Shown: piece after piece, positions 22,560-35,192 of the stretch
Numbering within the stretch: position 1 is the stretch's first letter
Layout of the letters: every line of letters begins with the position of its first letter
NCBI GenBank assembly: GCA_036346355.1
Contig: CM070580.1
Coordinates: 25,773,374-25,837,373 of the forward strand
Length of the DNA: 64,000 nt
Source of the DNA: Rhipidocladum racemiflorum
Taxonomy: Eukaryota; Streptophyta; Magnoliopsida; Poales; Poaceae
Direction: 5' to 3'
The notes under the pieces: generated by a model
Database searches by the model: none
What the model was told of the DNA's origin: nothing
What the model saw: only the letters and a program-made list of their open reading frames with translations
Translations under genes and position numbers: made by a program

Positions 22560-22850
22560 CACTCGCTCCACGCCTGCGGTGCGGTTGATCCGCCAACACC
22601 GGGCGCCTCCTCCGCGCGGCCTCCAGATCCTAAGTCCCCACTCTTCCTCTGTCACCCACCGCTCATCCTCCCCTCCACGCCACGCCTCTCTCGCAGGCGC
22701 TGATAAGCATTCGCATCCCCGCAAGGCATATACCTTCCGTGGCGCCCCTTGCTTCCTCGTATTCCCTTCCTTCGTGATCCCAAATTTGCCGGTCGCTGCG
22801 TTCTATCGCCGTTTCAGTGGACCTTGCTCGGCTCGGCGTGGTGCTCAGGT
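22560..22850 (+). other. Probable non-coding first exon / 5' leader of the exonuclease gene
   Basis: A GC-rich, C-rich stretch without an ATG in the frame that stays open. It ends at a strong donor (GTGCTCAG|GTAATC at 22850/22851). The next convincing acceptor with a leader is at 25951 (TTATCATTTCAG|G), which precedes the exonuclease start codon. I infer a long 5'-UTR intron (22851-25951), but it could instead be the leader of the PPR gene. Confidence 0.35.
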
Positions 22851-23693
22851 AATCTCCGTTGCCGTTCTCATTGATTGGCTTTTTGGTCAGTTTTCGGTGA
22901 AGCATTCCGTCGAGCACTTCGGCTGCGTGTCTCTGGCTGGCGGTGAGCCATCTGAAGTCATGTTTCCTGCAACTTTACTTAATTCCGTTGGCGTATTTTG
23001 ATGCATTGTGATCTGTAATGTACTGTTTGGGGGATTTTGTCCAGCGGGTTCACCCAGATGGACCGTCAGGTCTGTTTCCCCCCCTAGTTCTAGCGGACCT
23101 GAAAGGAAGTGTTGTAGTATATGTTATGGTTCTGGTTCTGGAATTTGCTTTGTATTTTTTAGCATGTGTTTGTTACAGAAATGTAAGTTGCGCATGATTG
23201 TAGGCGTCGAGAGGAGTGAGTTCAGGACTCAATGTGCGTAGTTTGGTAGTCGAGCATTGTGATTGACTATTGGGATGATCTCAGTTCTTAAATCGTCATG
23301 TGTTATGGAAGCTTGATTAGTGTTCTACTTAAATGGTATCATATCGAACTTTCGCCATCAAATTCGCTAGCATACATATGGTAATTTTGCAACCAATCAC
23401 ATTTGGCCATCCCTGTGCAACATATTCGGCATACTCACCATATGTTTGTTAGCATTAGTAAATTCATGCACAAGAAGTCAAGAACCGATGGTCATTTTTT
23501 CGTTCATTTCAGAATAGTCAACGAGCATAGGTTTCATTTTGCCTGATTATCTTAGTCGATGCTATGTGATTTAGTGTGTACATTAGGTTGCAGAAATTCT
23601 CTCATTGTTAGCTGCCTAGTAAACTGCAAACATCAGAAAGTATAAATTTTGCGGCTACATTCTAGTAACTCACTTCAGAAGCCCATTTGCACT

Positions 23694-25360
23694 ATGTCCT
23701 ACACAAATTGTTTGAAGAAATATCCCATGAGACTCATCTTTCCGTACGCCAACTCCATCATCCGAGCGTCTTTGGAGAAAAGCTCCCCACAGAAGTCACT
23801 GATGGACTATAACACTATGCTCCATTTCACTGCTTTCTGCCCTGATTACATAACCTATGCTTTCCTTCTCAAAGCTTGTTTGAAATGTTCAGACCTCTAT
23901 GCTGCCATGGAAATCCATTCACATCTCACTAAAGTTGGGTTGTTATGTAACCAACATATAACAGCTCCACTTTTCAAGTTGTATGTTAATCATGATCGCA
24001 TGATGGAAGCAGTGAGCTGTTTTAGCTAATGCTGGAGTGCAGTACCCATCCTTTCCATGGTAATTTGATGCTTATGGGATTCTGGAAGGGTGGACAGCTA
24101 GACAAGGCATGTCAGATTTTCAAAAGGATGCCTGTCAAGGACTTGGTCTCATGGAATTCAACGATTGCAGGTGCAGTAAGGACCTCACACCTGAAAGATG
24201 CAATGATTCTTTTCAGAAGGCCGGTTAATTCAGGCCTTGTGCCTGACAGTTTCTCATTCTCTTCAGTCCTGTCAGCTTGTGCTCGAGCTGGTGCCCGCCG
24301 TTATGGTGTGTGGGTTCATCAACTGATGGCTGAACTGAGGTGGAAATGGATCATATTTTAAGCTCAGCACTTGTTGATATGTATGCCAAATGTGGAATAA
24401 TTGATGTGGCAGTTAATATATTCAACACAGTTAAGAGAAACCATGTGTCCGTGTGGAACGCAATGATTGGCGACCTGGCAACGCATGGTCTTGGATCCGA
24501 CATAGTAATTTTGTTCCGCAAGATGGAAAGTGAAGGCCTGGCTCCTGATGGGGTCACATTCGTTGCACTATTGACAGCATGCAGCCATTGTAGTATGGTT
24601 GAAGAGGCTCACCAATACTTCGAAGAAATGAATGCATAGTATTCGATCACTCAAAAGGTTGAACAGTATGGTGCAATGGTAGATACATTGTCACGAGCTG
24701 GGCTGCTGGATGAAGCATACAACTTGGTGAGGTCAATGAATCTGAAGCCTGATGCTGTGATATGGAGGGCATTACTGAGTGCTTGTCTCAGGTATCGGCA
24801 AACCAAACCAGGTGAGGTCACTCTTGAGCAGATGGCATGCCAGGGCAGTGGTGATTAAACCCTTCTTTCAAACATCTACTCATCAGCAAACAGATGGGAT
24901 GATTCAGAGGAAATCTGGAAAGAGAGGAAGAAAAAGAAAATAAGGAAGAACAAGGGCTTGAGTTGGGTTGAACTAGGGGGAATCACCCATGAATTTAAAG
25001 CTGGTGATAGGTGTCATCCCGATAGTGATGATATTTACCGAGTGCTGCATGTCTTATCTAAAAGAGCCAAGGTTGAAGGCTATACTCCATGGAATGAATT
25101 AGTAACCAAAGATGTCTCGGAGGAGGAAAGAGAAGAAAACCTCTCCTTCCACAGTGAGAAGCTGGCAGTGGGCATATAATGTCCTAAAGACTGGTCCGGG
25201 GACAGAGATAATGGTGTCAAAGAATCTGCAGACTTGCGGTGACTGTCATGAATGGTTGAGCATAGTCTCGAAGGTACTTTGTCGTGTTATAATTATGAGG
25301 GATAGAGTTCGATTTCACCGCTTTGAAAGCAGATGCTGCTCCTGTAAAGATTATTGGTAA
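23694..25360 (+). pseudogene. Broken PPR protein gene, PLS class with E and DYW domains
   Basis: From an ATG at 23694 the translation shows pentatricopeptide repeats (VKDLVSWNSTIAGAV, FSFSSVLSACARAG, ALVDMYAKCGIIDVA, SVWNAMIGDLATHG). These are followed by the E/E+ region and a DYW deaminase-like end (WVELGGITHEFKAGD, HSEKLAV, TCGDCHEW, SCKDYW then TAA at 25358). Such proteins edit or process organellar RNAs. The frame is broken: changes near 24027, 24340 and 25165, an in-frame TAG at 24637 and TAA at 24856. Because the DYW end is well kept, decay looks recent. It lies between the putative leader exon and coding exons of the next gene, in the same direction. Confidence 0.8.
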
Positions 25361-26051
25361 GCCCTTTTGGGAGCAAGACAAAAATGATTTGTTTTGCATC
25401 CTGTCAGCAGTTTTGAGGGGAGCCAAGGTTGAACCAACTTATATAATCACTTTCCCATGTGGAACCTTGGGTGGTGCATAGCAATGACAACATATGAGCT
25501 CTATAAGACATTTTGTTATCAGTTTGGCTGTGGGACAGGTCACCTGGAACAACGGAAATATGGTAAGCAAACGCAGATACATGCATTGTGTACTGTACAC
25601 TACCACCAAGTATGAAATACAAACTCCTGTTTATTGGTTGACACATTTCAATTTGTCCGATGGAAGTATAGCTTGCGATTTGTGGGATCAAGATAAAAAG
25701 CTTCTCTGCTGGATTTGTGTTTTCTGATTTATTCGGTGCTCTTATGGTTTCCAATGCATATCATGGAAAAGTTTTACTGGAGTACTGTTTATCTGCCATC
25801 TTGTTTTTGAATATTTACTTGTGCTGACATGACGTGTGGTGCAATAAATGTAATGAGTACATCATTTTTAGTTTGGTTGCATTCTTTCATATCTCTGCCT
25901 TGACTAGTTTAAATTTGCCAATTAAAAATGATTGTCCGCTTATCATTTCAGGATTAACAGTGAGGGGGCATTCAATATTCAGTCATCTCAAGTTTGTACC
26001 AATAAATAGGTGCAGCAATACCTTTGCTGCTCTATTTACTCCATTTGCGCA

Positions 26052-27898
26052 ATGTCCTTATATTCTATTTGCTGTGGAAACTTCCATCAACTATGGAACT
26101 CAAAAGGAAACAGTTATAGTATTGGATTGCTTAAGTATCACAGCAGAATAATCTATGAAACTGTACTTCAGAACAAAAGACATAAAAGTAGACCTTTTAG
26201 TACAACAGTACTAGCGAGAAGCACGAGAAAAGGGAGTAAGCAATCATTTAGCAATAGTCGTCACTTGCATGGTGAATCAGTTGAATCATCGATTGAAGTG
26301 TACAAGCAGCCAGATCTTCAGCACCTGAAAGCACTTCAGTGCTACAATATGCCGGAAAAGGTTTCTGGAGTCAAGACTGAATGGCCTGCAACTATCCTTG
26401 TTTTTGATATTGAAACTACTGGCTTTTCACGCCGCGATGACAGAATTATTGAGTTTGCTGTTCGAGATCTTATGGGGGGAAAGAATAGCACTTTCCAGAC
26501 CCTCATAAACCCTGAGAAAGATGTAAGAAATACGTATGTTCATGGTATTAGCAACCGCATGGTTTGCAGATCTGATATCCCAAGGTATGGTCTTTCAACA
26601 GATGCCTTAATACCGCACCTGACATTTTCCAATTATTTCCTGTTCTTACTTATGCAAACTGTGATTTCCATAAAAGAAGGGAGGTAGGAAACAAGAATGA
26701 TCCAAGAGAAAAAATGGAAATAAAATGCAGAGCATAAATTCTATTTCTTTTTCAAACAAGAGTTTTGCTTTGCTTGCAACCATTCACCCAACATTTTTAA
26801 AATTGTGATTTTTGCTGCTAAAAAGGGTTCCCTGTGTCTTTCGTTTTGTTGTCCTACATGTTGTGATCATCTGACAACAAGAGTATGAGACTGCTGAATT
26901 GCATTCTGAAAATGTAGTTGTCCAAAGAAAGAAATATGAGCTGAGATCAAACTTCCATTTGTACTTCTTGGATGCAACCTGTTAACTATTTTAGTTAATC
27001 ACGATAATCTGCATTCCTTTAGGACAAAGATTTTGAAAACTGATTACCCTTGGTTGTTTCTGATGCACTCCTACTTGAGTTTTTCATTTTTTGTAATTAG
27101 AGTTTTCATGTCTGGCTATGCAGATTTGGGGATCTTATCCCCATTCTACTACAATATGTTTGGAGTCGTCAAATGACTGGTAAACCAGTTCTCTGGGTTG
27201 CTCATAATGGGCGTTCCTTTGATGTACCCTTTCTCATCTTTGAATTCCAACGGTGTAAAATAGAGATGCCTGGTGACTGGCTGTTTGTAGATACACTTCC
27301 TATTGCAAGACAATTGGTTGATTCCAATGGTACGTTCTCTTGCCAAGTGTTCTGTTGACTTGCATAAAGCTACTGGTATGGATTGTTCAGTGCTAGAGAA
27401 ACAGTTGACCTTGTAAGATGATGAACTGGCAAACTAAACATAGTTTTATTATTCTTGTTACAAATGTCTATACTCCTGCAATTATATGGTCTAGTCTCCA
27501 TGTGATGTTATCAATATAATTCTGAGACAGAAATTAGGCTAAGCTAATAGCATTATGTTGCGTCTGTAAGAAACTTTCACAGTTTTTGTCACTGGATTCT
27601 GGTATCTACTTATTGCAAGAAAAAAACGGCATTCTACTGGAGCAAATCATGTGATTGAAAAGCTAAACCTCAATCCTATTCCTTCGCAGGGTCAAAACTC
27701 AGCTCCGTCTCGCTGGAGAAGCTGAGGGAGCGCTACAAGATCCCCCTCACCGGGAGCGCACACCGAGCAATGCAGGATGTGACGACCCTCTGTTATGTGC
27801 TCCAGAAGTTGACGTTCGAGCTCAAACTAACTGTTCCTCAGCTCCTTGAAAAGTCATTCCGGGTGTCTGATATTGCAACGACTCGCCCTGACAAATAA
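26052..27898 (+). CDS. DPD1: DEDDh 3'-5' exonuclease, DPD1-like, organelle-targeted
   Basis: Three coding exons, 26052-26584, 27124-27329 and 27690-27898, join in phase to 315 residues. The start is the first ATG after the acceptor at 25951. The N-terminus (about 60 residues) is rich in S, R, K and H, as in organellar transit peptides. Exonuclease motifs are complete: DIETTG (D119, E121), the HGISNRMV block, HNGRSFD (H205-D211) and HRAMQD (H271, D276). The pattern matches plant DPD1, a Mg-dependent exonuclease that degrades plastid and mitochondrial DNA in pollen and in starved or ageing leaves. The C-terminus ends ATTRPDK. The orthology call is from memory of the family; a related DnaQ-like exonuclease is the alternative. 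Polyadenylation signal AATAAA at 28009. Confidence 0.85.
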
Positions 27899-28008
27899 CC
27901 GTATCTGCCTTGCCTGAAAGATTGCCTGAAGCCCAAGGTATCATTGTTGTATTGCGGAGCTGTTATTTGCAGATCCCAGCTCTGATTGCTATGTTGTTCC
28001 AACAACAA

Positions 28009-28014
28009 AATAAA
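28009..28014 (+). terminator. Polyadenylation signal of the exonuclease gene
   Basis: AATAAA 111 bases after the stop codon. Confidence 0.4.
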
Positions 28015-28524
28015 ACCGGCCTGATTGCTATGTAGTATTGATCAGCAGTCCAGTACTCAGCAGTACTGATACTTAACTGCCCTTGTACACAATATCTGTA
28101 CCATTAATTAATTATGCATTCATTCAGAGTTGCAAGCTGTACATACTTTTGTCATGGACGTACTGTAGTTTCAGACATCCAGTTTTTAAGAGCTCCCTTG
28201 TAACAGTTACAAAGGGAAAGTCTATCCTGCTCTTGTTGAGCGGGCAATCAGGTCATTTCCACTAATTCATTTCATTTTCGTCTACACTCCCCTGTAAGCG
28301 CATACTCAACAATTAATTAATCGCATGCTTATTCAGTTGACATATCTGATGCTACAAGATCTCCCACCAAGTTTTATCTCGTATTTGACTGTGAACAAAC
28401 GGTTTTATCTCGTTATAGTTCAGATACTGTAGCAGCTTAGCTTGCAGCGTCAGAGACACAGTTTGGTTGTCTCAGTAAAAGTGAAAAGCCGATCCTGCCC
28501 TTGATCTTGGTGGGTTGAACCGGC

Positions 28525-28534
28525 TCTATATAAG
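28525..28534 (+). promoter_or_regulatory. TATA box of the CCCH gene
   Basis: CTATATAAGG lies about 190 bp upstream of the ATG at 28722. A related segment without the TATA box (GCGGGCAATCAGGTCATTTCC) occurs about 310 bp earlier at 28239, against GGCAATCAAGTCACTTCC here. Confidence 0.6.
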
Positions 28535-28721
28535 GCGGGGCAATCAAGTCACTTCCCCCACCAAGTCTCAAATCGCAACGACATCCGCTTCCCTCCAATT
28601 TGCCAACCGGACGGTGACACGAAGGTAACCGCCGCGACTTCCTCATCGTCCCGCTCTCGATCGAAACCCTAGCCTCATCCCTCTGCTACTCTGTTCCAGC
28701 TTGGGCTCTCGAGTGGAGGCG

Positions 28722-30381
28722 ATGGAGGGGGAGCTGGAGCTCCGATTCCTCTCGCCGGCAAGGTCGTCCTGCGTCTCCTCCAAGGGCGGCGGCTTCGGCT
28801 CGCCAACGTGGGCGTCGCCGCTGGAGAAGCTGCTCGGCTCGTCCTCATCATGCTTCTCCGATGGCCGCGGCCGCGGCAACGGTGGCTGCTTCAGCTCGCC
28901 GACATGGGAGTCACAGCTGGAGACGCTGCTCGATTCGCCCTCAGCGTGCGTCTCCGACGGCAGCGGCGGCGGCAAAGGCGGCTACAGCTCGCCTCTCGCG
29001 GTCTCGGTGGAGCAGGGCAGCGAGGTGCGCGAGGCGGAGAAGCTCCTGCGCGCGATCGCCGAGCGCTACGACGATTGCTTCATGAACCTACGCGATGCCA
29101 TGGCCGAGCTAGCCGACCTCCGCCGCGAGCGCCTGCGCCTCGGCGCCGAGAACCTGCACCTCTCTCGCTTCCTCGAGGAGCTCGAGACCGAGCATAGGAA
29201 GCAGGCGTCCTTGGTGGCTCCGACGCCACCGCCCAAGCCAGTGGAGGAGGAAGCAGCACGCGGGGGCGCGCCGAAGAGCATCTCCATACGTGCGAAGGGC
29301 TACCTCTCGCAGAAGCAGCCGCAGGGCGAGGCTGAGCCACAGCGCCTCCGTGTTCGCGCGCCTCCGGCGATTGAGGTAAGCCGGCAAATCCTACCATTAC
29401 GAAGTCGCAGTTTCATTCCTCCCCGAACCTTGCTTGTTTATCTCCTCGGAAATTTGCGCTTAAACCCTCGCATGCAGTTCAAAAGTTCTAATTCCTGCAA
29501 ATTGGTAATAATCGGGGAGCAATTTGGTTTAGCTGCAATTATATGGTGAAAGGTCATGTTTAAACTTGCAGAATCACACGAGCTCTGGTAATACGATGTT
29601 TTCTTTGAGTTTCATTTTCATTAAATGATGTGACACATCATCATATTTGGTGACATAGCAAGATAATTATGAAGAGAGAGATAGAAAGAGTTTCATAGGA
29701 GGTGAGTGAGTTTCATCAGGATGAAACCTGAGATACACGGTTACCTAGACAAAAGCTGATGTGGCACTCTTGAAAACCGTGTAATGAAACTCTCCATTGT
29801 GAATGGCTTTAGATGTTGAAATGATCAAGTTTACACTTCGGAAATCACACAATTTCTGATGATGTCATGGTTTGCTTGGGATTGGTCAATCGGAGGCAGC
29901 GGCAGGTTATGCTGAATCAGCTTAATTCGAAACTATGCACTAAAACTGGACAAGTTGACAACTTTTGGCTACACAGTGGTTGGCAGTCGCAGCGATATAA
30001 TGTTGATTTGGTTTAACTCGACAAACCAGGCATAAACTGGAGAAATTTCACTGAAATTCCATACACATATGATCTTGCAATGGGGAATGGCGATTGCAGG
30101 AGGCAGGGGAGAAGGAGATGGGGGATGGGGAGGTGGAGGTGGAGGTGTACAGGCAGGGCGCGGCGAAGACGGAGCTGTGCAACAAGTGGGAGCGCGGCGT
30201 TTGCCCCTACGGCGCGCGGTGCCGGTTCGCGCACGGCCTGCAGGAGCTGCGCCCCGTCATCCGCCACCCGCGTTACAAGACCCTCCTCTGCCAGATGTTT
30301 GCCGCCGCCTCCGGCTGCCCGTACGGCCACCGCTGCCACTTCCGCCACTCCCTGCCGCCCGCAGCCGCCGAGTCCCACTAG
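28722..30381 (+). CDS. Tandem CCCH zinc-finger RNA-binding protein (C3H14/C3H15 type)
   Basis: Two exons, 28722-29375 and 30100-30381 (phase 0), give 311 residues. Residues 25-56 and 57-88 are a tandem repeat (SPTW..S.LE.LLxS). Residues 100-160 are a charged coiled coil. The C-terminus carries two zinc fingers: C245-C253-C259-H263 and C282-C291-C297-H301, separated by the 18-residue linker of TTP/TIS11 proteins and led by KTELC and RYKTLLC. Such proteins bind AU-rich mRNA and control decay; plant C3H14/C3H15 act in secondary walls, anthers and defence. Odd point: the first finger is C-X7-C-X5-C-X3-H, one residue shorter than the usual C-X8-C. The protein ends just after finger two ([10 protein letters not shown]). 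Confidence 0.88.
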
Positions 30382-30489
30382 GCCGCCATCGACTGCTCGT
30401 CTCCTACTGCCTCGTAAAGCCGCGCGTGTTTTAATGCTTCGTTGCTCGTCTGTCACCAGGTAGCAGCGATCTTCTGCATTGATGAGTTC

Positions 30490-30495
30490 AATAAA
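30490..30495 (+). terminator. Polyadenylation signal of the CCCH gene
   Basis: AATAAA 109 bases after the stop codon. Confidence 0.45.
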
Positions 30496-32590
30496 TCAGT
30501 AGCTGCATTAGGCTGGTTGTAAAGCGACAGACACTGCCGGTAAGAAGGGAGCAAGGGACACAGAAGCTAGTGTCAGTGTCCACTGTCCAGGCAGTGATGG
30601 GCCAAACGGGCCGTGTATGGTAGTATGTTGCTGTCTGGTAGTTCGTTGGAAACTGCAAGTGCGAAGCACTGTTGTTTTGTGGGAGTACTAGCCCATGGGT
30701 TTCCCTTTGGATATTAGATTGGGCCCTGCGTAAATCGTGAACTTTTGATACGATGCTGCCATGGATGCTTGCTGCTTCTGTCACTGTGGGAATCTGCAAG
30801 TGGCAGCTTGTGCCGAATTTGGTTGGTCGCAAAGCATTGTTTGCATTCAAGATTGGAAACGGCAGAGTAGCTTTCATGGCAGGAAGTTAAGAGTTGCAGA
30901 TGATGAGCTTTGTCTTAGTTACGGTGAATCAATCTACTTATTGCGAAGCCCCCCTGTAAAATCAGCTTGGACTGCACAAGTGCGTCAAGTTCGTGAGGCT
31001 TGAACAGAAACAGGGCAAATAATTCTCAGATCTCCAGGACACCATCCAGGTTACTAGGAGCATCAGGGTAGAGTACCATGGCACTTGCACGCATCTGTTG
31101 ACCTTTGTCGCCCAAGTCCTAATTGATGAGAAACAAGCGGCTGCCTCGGATACCGTATGTGAGCTAGGGACAGGGCGGGGCGCGCGCGCAGGTCCAAATG
31201 GCTAGGAGCATCGGCATCGTGTGCTCGCTAAAGACGGCCTTTTCTCCTCACATAGTCACATGGACGGGCGGGTGCCACTGCCGCTCTCTTTCCGAGAGAT
31301 TTGAAGGCAGCAGCATATTAGCAGTGGTAAAAGAGCATGATGTAAGCCACTTTCTAGGGGCCAGCAAAGTCGATTGATAGAGCTGAGCTGAGCTGCTGAC
31401 CCACCAGTGGCTCTGCCGCTATCTGCTTCGTTACCCTGGGCGGAGTGCCTGCAGTGCAGATACCCTGATTTCACACTTTCTAGGATTCCTTTTTGGGAAT
31501 TTGGGAGAGAATATAAATCCATTTGTCCGTATGTCCTACTGCATGTCAGCATATCTGCACATCGGAAATGCATAAGAAGAGGGTGAGGCTAGAAAGCATT
31601 TATTAGTAAGACCGGTTTAAGTGATGTGCTAATCCATAGCTCAAGGAGAAGAAATGGTCTGAGCCATTTGAATTGTCAACTGAACATCTTCATAGCATTT
31701 GGGGTCCCTTGATGGATCTTCTCATCAAGTATGGATTGGTCCATCGTGGTGTTATTCTATGAAATTTGGTAGAATGACAACCCCTCAATTTATACTAAGC
31801 GTATGCTTATGAGATATGATGTGGCGAGGGAACGACTCATTCCATTACTCAAATCAAACAAATGATTTAGATTTAGAGGTAGGATGGGTTGGTCCATTCA
31901 CTATCCAATACCTCGAAGCAAACAGCTCATAGGTTCATTTGCAGTTGAATGAAGCAAAGAAGAGAAAAGGCAAAAGGAAATAGAAAAGGCCCTATCATTT
32001 CATTTTTCATCTCTCCATGGACAAGCACACGAATGCAATGCCAGTGCAAGGAAGAGGCATTATTGATCCTTCCTTTGTTTCCCTCCACTTTGCGCTTTCT
32101 TCCCTCCCTCCCTCCCTCCCTGCGAGCACCCCCTCCAAAAAAAAAAAAAAACTCACCTTTGTACCCATCTTTCAGCCCCAAAAACCTACACTACACACCG
32201 CCACTCCATAGCCAGTTAGCCACCACCAGCATTGCTCTGCTTCCCGGAAGCTTCTCCAATCCAGCCATGCAACACCACGTACGGCCCGACTCCCGATGCG
32301 CCGGGCGCTGCCCATCTCCACCTCCACCACCTCCATGCACGGCCATGCATAGCTCGCCGCTTTGCCGCTTTCTGACCAAATTCCGCGCCCTTTTTGGCGA
32401 CGGCACTGAAAGAGAGGAGGAGGGGAGGGGAAAAGCCCGGTGGATGGGTGCGCCCCGAATCTTGGCATTTCTAGGGATTCTGATGAGGCGCGCGCCGCTT
32501 TACGATCTTTTGCCGGCCGGGGAGCGTGTCCGTGACGAGACCGACCCCCGTGGGAGAAGCTTCCACGCTGCTTCCTCTGCTTCTTGCCCC
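30496..32590. other. Intergenic between CCCH and CBP60 genes
   Basis: No gene recognised. There is a (CCCT)n/C-rich run at 32100-32130 and an A-run at 32139. An open frame across 31949-32602 ends at the CBP60 TATA box and looks like promoter/leader sequence. Confidence 0.5.
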
Positions 32591-32591
32591 C

Positions 32592-32601
32592 GCTATTTAT
32601 A
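32592..32601 (+). promoter_or_regulatory. TATA box of the CBP60 gene
   Basis: CTATTTATAG lies 106 bp upstream of the ATG at 32707, at the expected distance for a short leader. Confidence 0.6.
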
Positions 32602-32706
32602 GCCGACGTGGTCACCGCCCAGGTTTTACGGTGGTCACCTCACGTGAAGTGAACTGAAGTGAGTTGAGTGCGTTGGTTTGCACTGCATTGCCTTGCCGCG
32701 GTCGGG

Positions 32707-35144
32707 ATGGACTTGAAGCGGGTTTTGGACGTGGTGGAGGAGGAGGTGGTGGACGGCGACCAGGACGAACTCGCCTGCCCGGAGGCCAAGCGCCGGCGAA
32801 CGCTCCTCAAGTGAGTGTTTGAGTGTGCATTATATGGTACGCATTCGTGTACTGAAAAGGTTCTGACGTTTGATTCCTTTGTACCATTGTGCAGTAGCTC
32901 GATGCAGGAGTCCATCGGCGCGCAGTACATGCAGAGGCATCTGCCTAAGCTGGAGCCTTTCCTGCGCAGAGTTGTAAGCGCTTGTCCTAGTAGCAATTAA
33001 GGCCATCGTGCTGGTCCCTGCCGAGTTAGCTTCAACAGAATTCTAATGGTGGTGTCTGTCATTCTGCTGTGAATTTCAGGTGCAGGAAGAGGTGCACAAT
33101 GTCCTTATCCGCCACATTGATTCGGCACACAGGTTGGCTTATACTAACTGCATTTAGTGTTTGAAGCCCAGGCTGCTTATTTCTTGTGGAATTGGGCGAA
33201 CACAACACTGTGTCTTTATGTGTATTACGTTAGCACAGCTACATGCTCCGTTGACATGTTACATAAGTTTACTACTGAATTACTAGTACTGACATAATGG
33301 CAATAAGCTTTTTTCAAAACAAAATGGCAATAACACAGACCAGATATAACTCTGTTGATTTTTCAACTGTTTTTTGTTCATGTTAGGATATTGCTGGAAT
33401 TTACAATTTAAATGTTGTAAGAAACATTCTGGACCTGAACTCGCTACTCATAGTGCCGTTAAATTCCTCTGAACTGATGCCTTAGTACTTTTACAGAACT
33501 GATGCTGTTAGCCCAGTTTTAGTTTTTTTTTAACTTTTTGACTGCTAAATCTACTTCTCCACAAGTGTCAAATATATTTTTTCGGTTGGCATGTGCCATG
33601 ACTTAACTTCTGTTCTGCATTGTTCAGACTTCCCCTTCAAATAAAGACAAGCAGTAATCGATACAGGCTGCAATTCCAGGGCAATCTGCCCCAGACCATT
33701 TTCACAGGCAACAGAGTGGAAGGGGAGAACAAGCAGCCTCTTCGAATTGTTCTCACTGACGCTTTCAATAACCAGACAATCACCTCTGGTCCCTTATCCT
33801 CAATGAAGGTTGAGCTCCTTGTTCTTGATGGTGATTTCAATGCCGATGAGCGCATGGAATACACTGAAAAGGAGTTCAGTGAAAGCATAGTCTTTGAAAG
33901 AGAAGGCAAGAGGCCTCTCTTGTCCGGTGAGGTGATAATTGTTCTTGAGAAAGGTGTTGCTTCTATCCGCGATATTTCCTTCACGGACAACTCCAGCTGG
34001 ATAAAAAGCAGGAAGTTCAGACTTGGTGCAAGGATTTATCGGGCCAGTTCCATTGAAGAAGGAGTGCAGGAAGCTGTGAGCAATCCTTTTCTAGTGAAGG
34101 ATCACCGTGGTGAAGGTAAGTCATTATTCACATTCAGCCTGCCACAACTTTTTGTTAATCAAACTTTCTTCGGTGCAGTTTTGAGCCAGCAACTAATTAA
34201 ACTTCCATGTTCAGTTTACAAGAAGCACCATCCTCCTGCATTAGCTGATGACGTATGGCGTTTGGAGAAAATAGGAAAAGATGGTGTTTTCCACAAGAAG
34301 CTTGCAGACTTTGGAATTCACACTGTTCAAGACTTCCTCAGGAACTTGGTGATGGATCAATATGGACTGCGCAGCGTAAGAAGCCTACCTTTTTTTTTTT
34401 TTTGCAGCGTATTCTGTTTTAGATTTACTGCTTTGTCCAAACTAACTGGATGTTCTATTCTCATCTTGTACTATATTGCCATTTTCAGTTACTTGGCAGT
34501 GGAATGTCAAACAAAATGTGGGAAGCAACTGTTGAGCATGCCCGGGAGTGCATTCTAGACAACAAGCTCTACTCCTGTTGCAGCGGACACGGAATCATTC
34601 TTCTGTTCAATTGCATCCATGAAGTCGTTGGCGTAATAGTTGGGAGTCACTGCTTCACCTTGAATGCTCTCACTCCAACACAGAAGGTAAACAACTGAAA
34701 AGGCTCGCAAGTTGCACTCATCGACATTGATAGCTGAAACAAGCAATCATGTTACGAACAGAGCCTAGTCTATGTACAAAAAGCAGTTCATTCGGGCAGC
34801 AATATCTTTTGTCTCAAGAACAATGTGTCAATGCCATTCAATGGCGGGCACCCACCTCATCATAGTCTAACCTGTTGCGCGCTACATCACTTTGCATTTG
34901 CAGGCACAGGTGGCAAAGTTGCAGCAAGACGCTTACAAGTTTCCAGACCGCATTGTCGAATTCCAAGTGCAGTCCCAGTGCGTCAACGAGTCGCCCACAA
35001 TCCAGGCCCCGCCTGCGCCGATGCCCGGCTCAGCGAACACGCAGACCCTCGACCTTCCTCAAGGTGCTCACTACTTTCCCATCAGGTGTTTCCCCTTTAA
35101 GTCAGGCCTCCGTATCCGAGCATGCTAACGAATCGTATCGCTTT

Positions 35145-35192
<48 letters not shown>

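Noticed and set aside
31949..32602. 217-codon plus-strand frame upstream of CBP60
   Set aside because: Begins in low-complexity sequence, runs over a promoter-like region into the TATA box, and resembles no protein.
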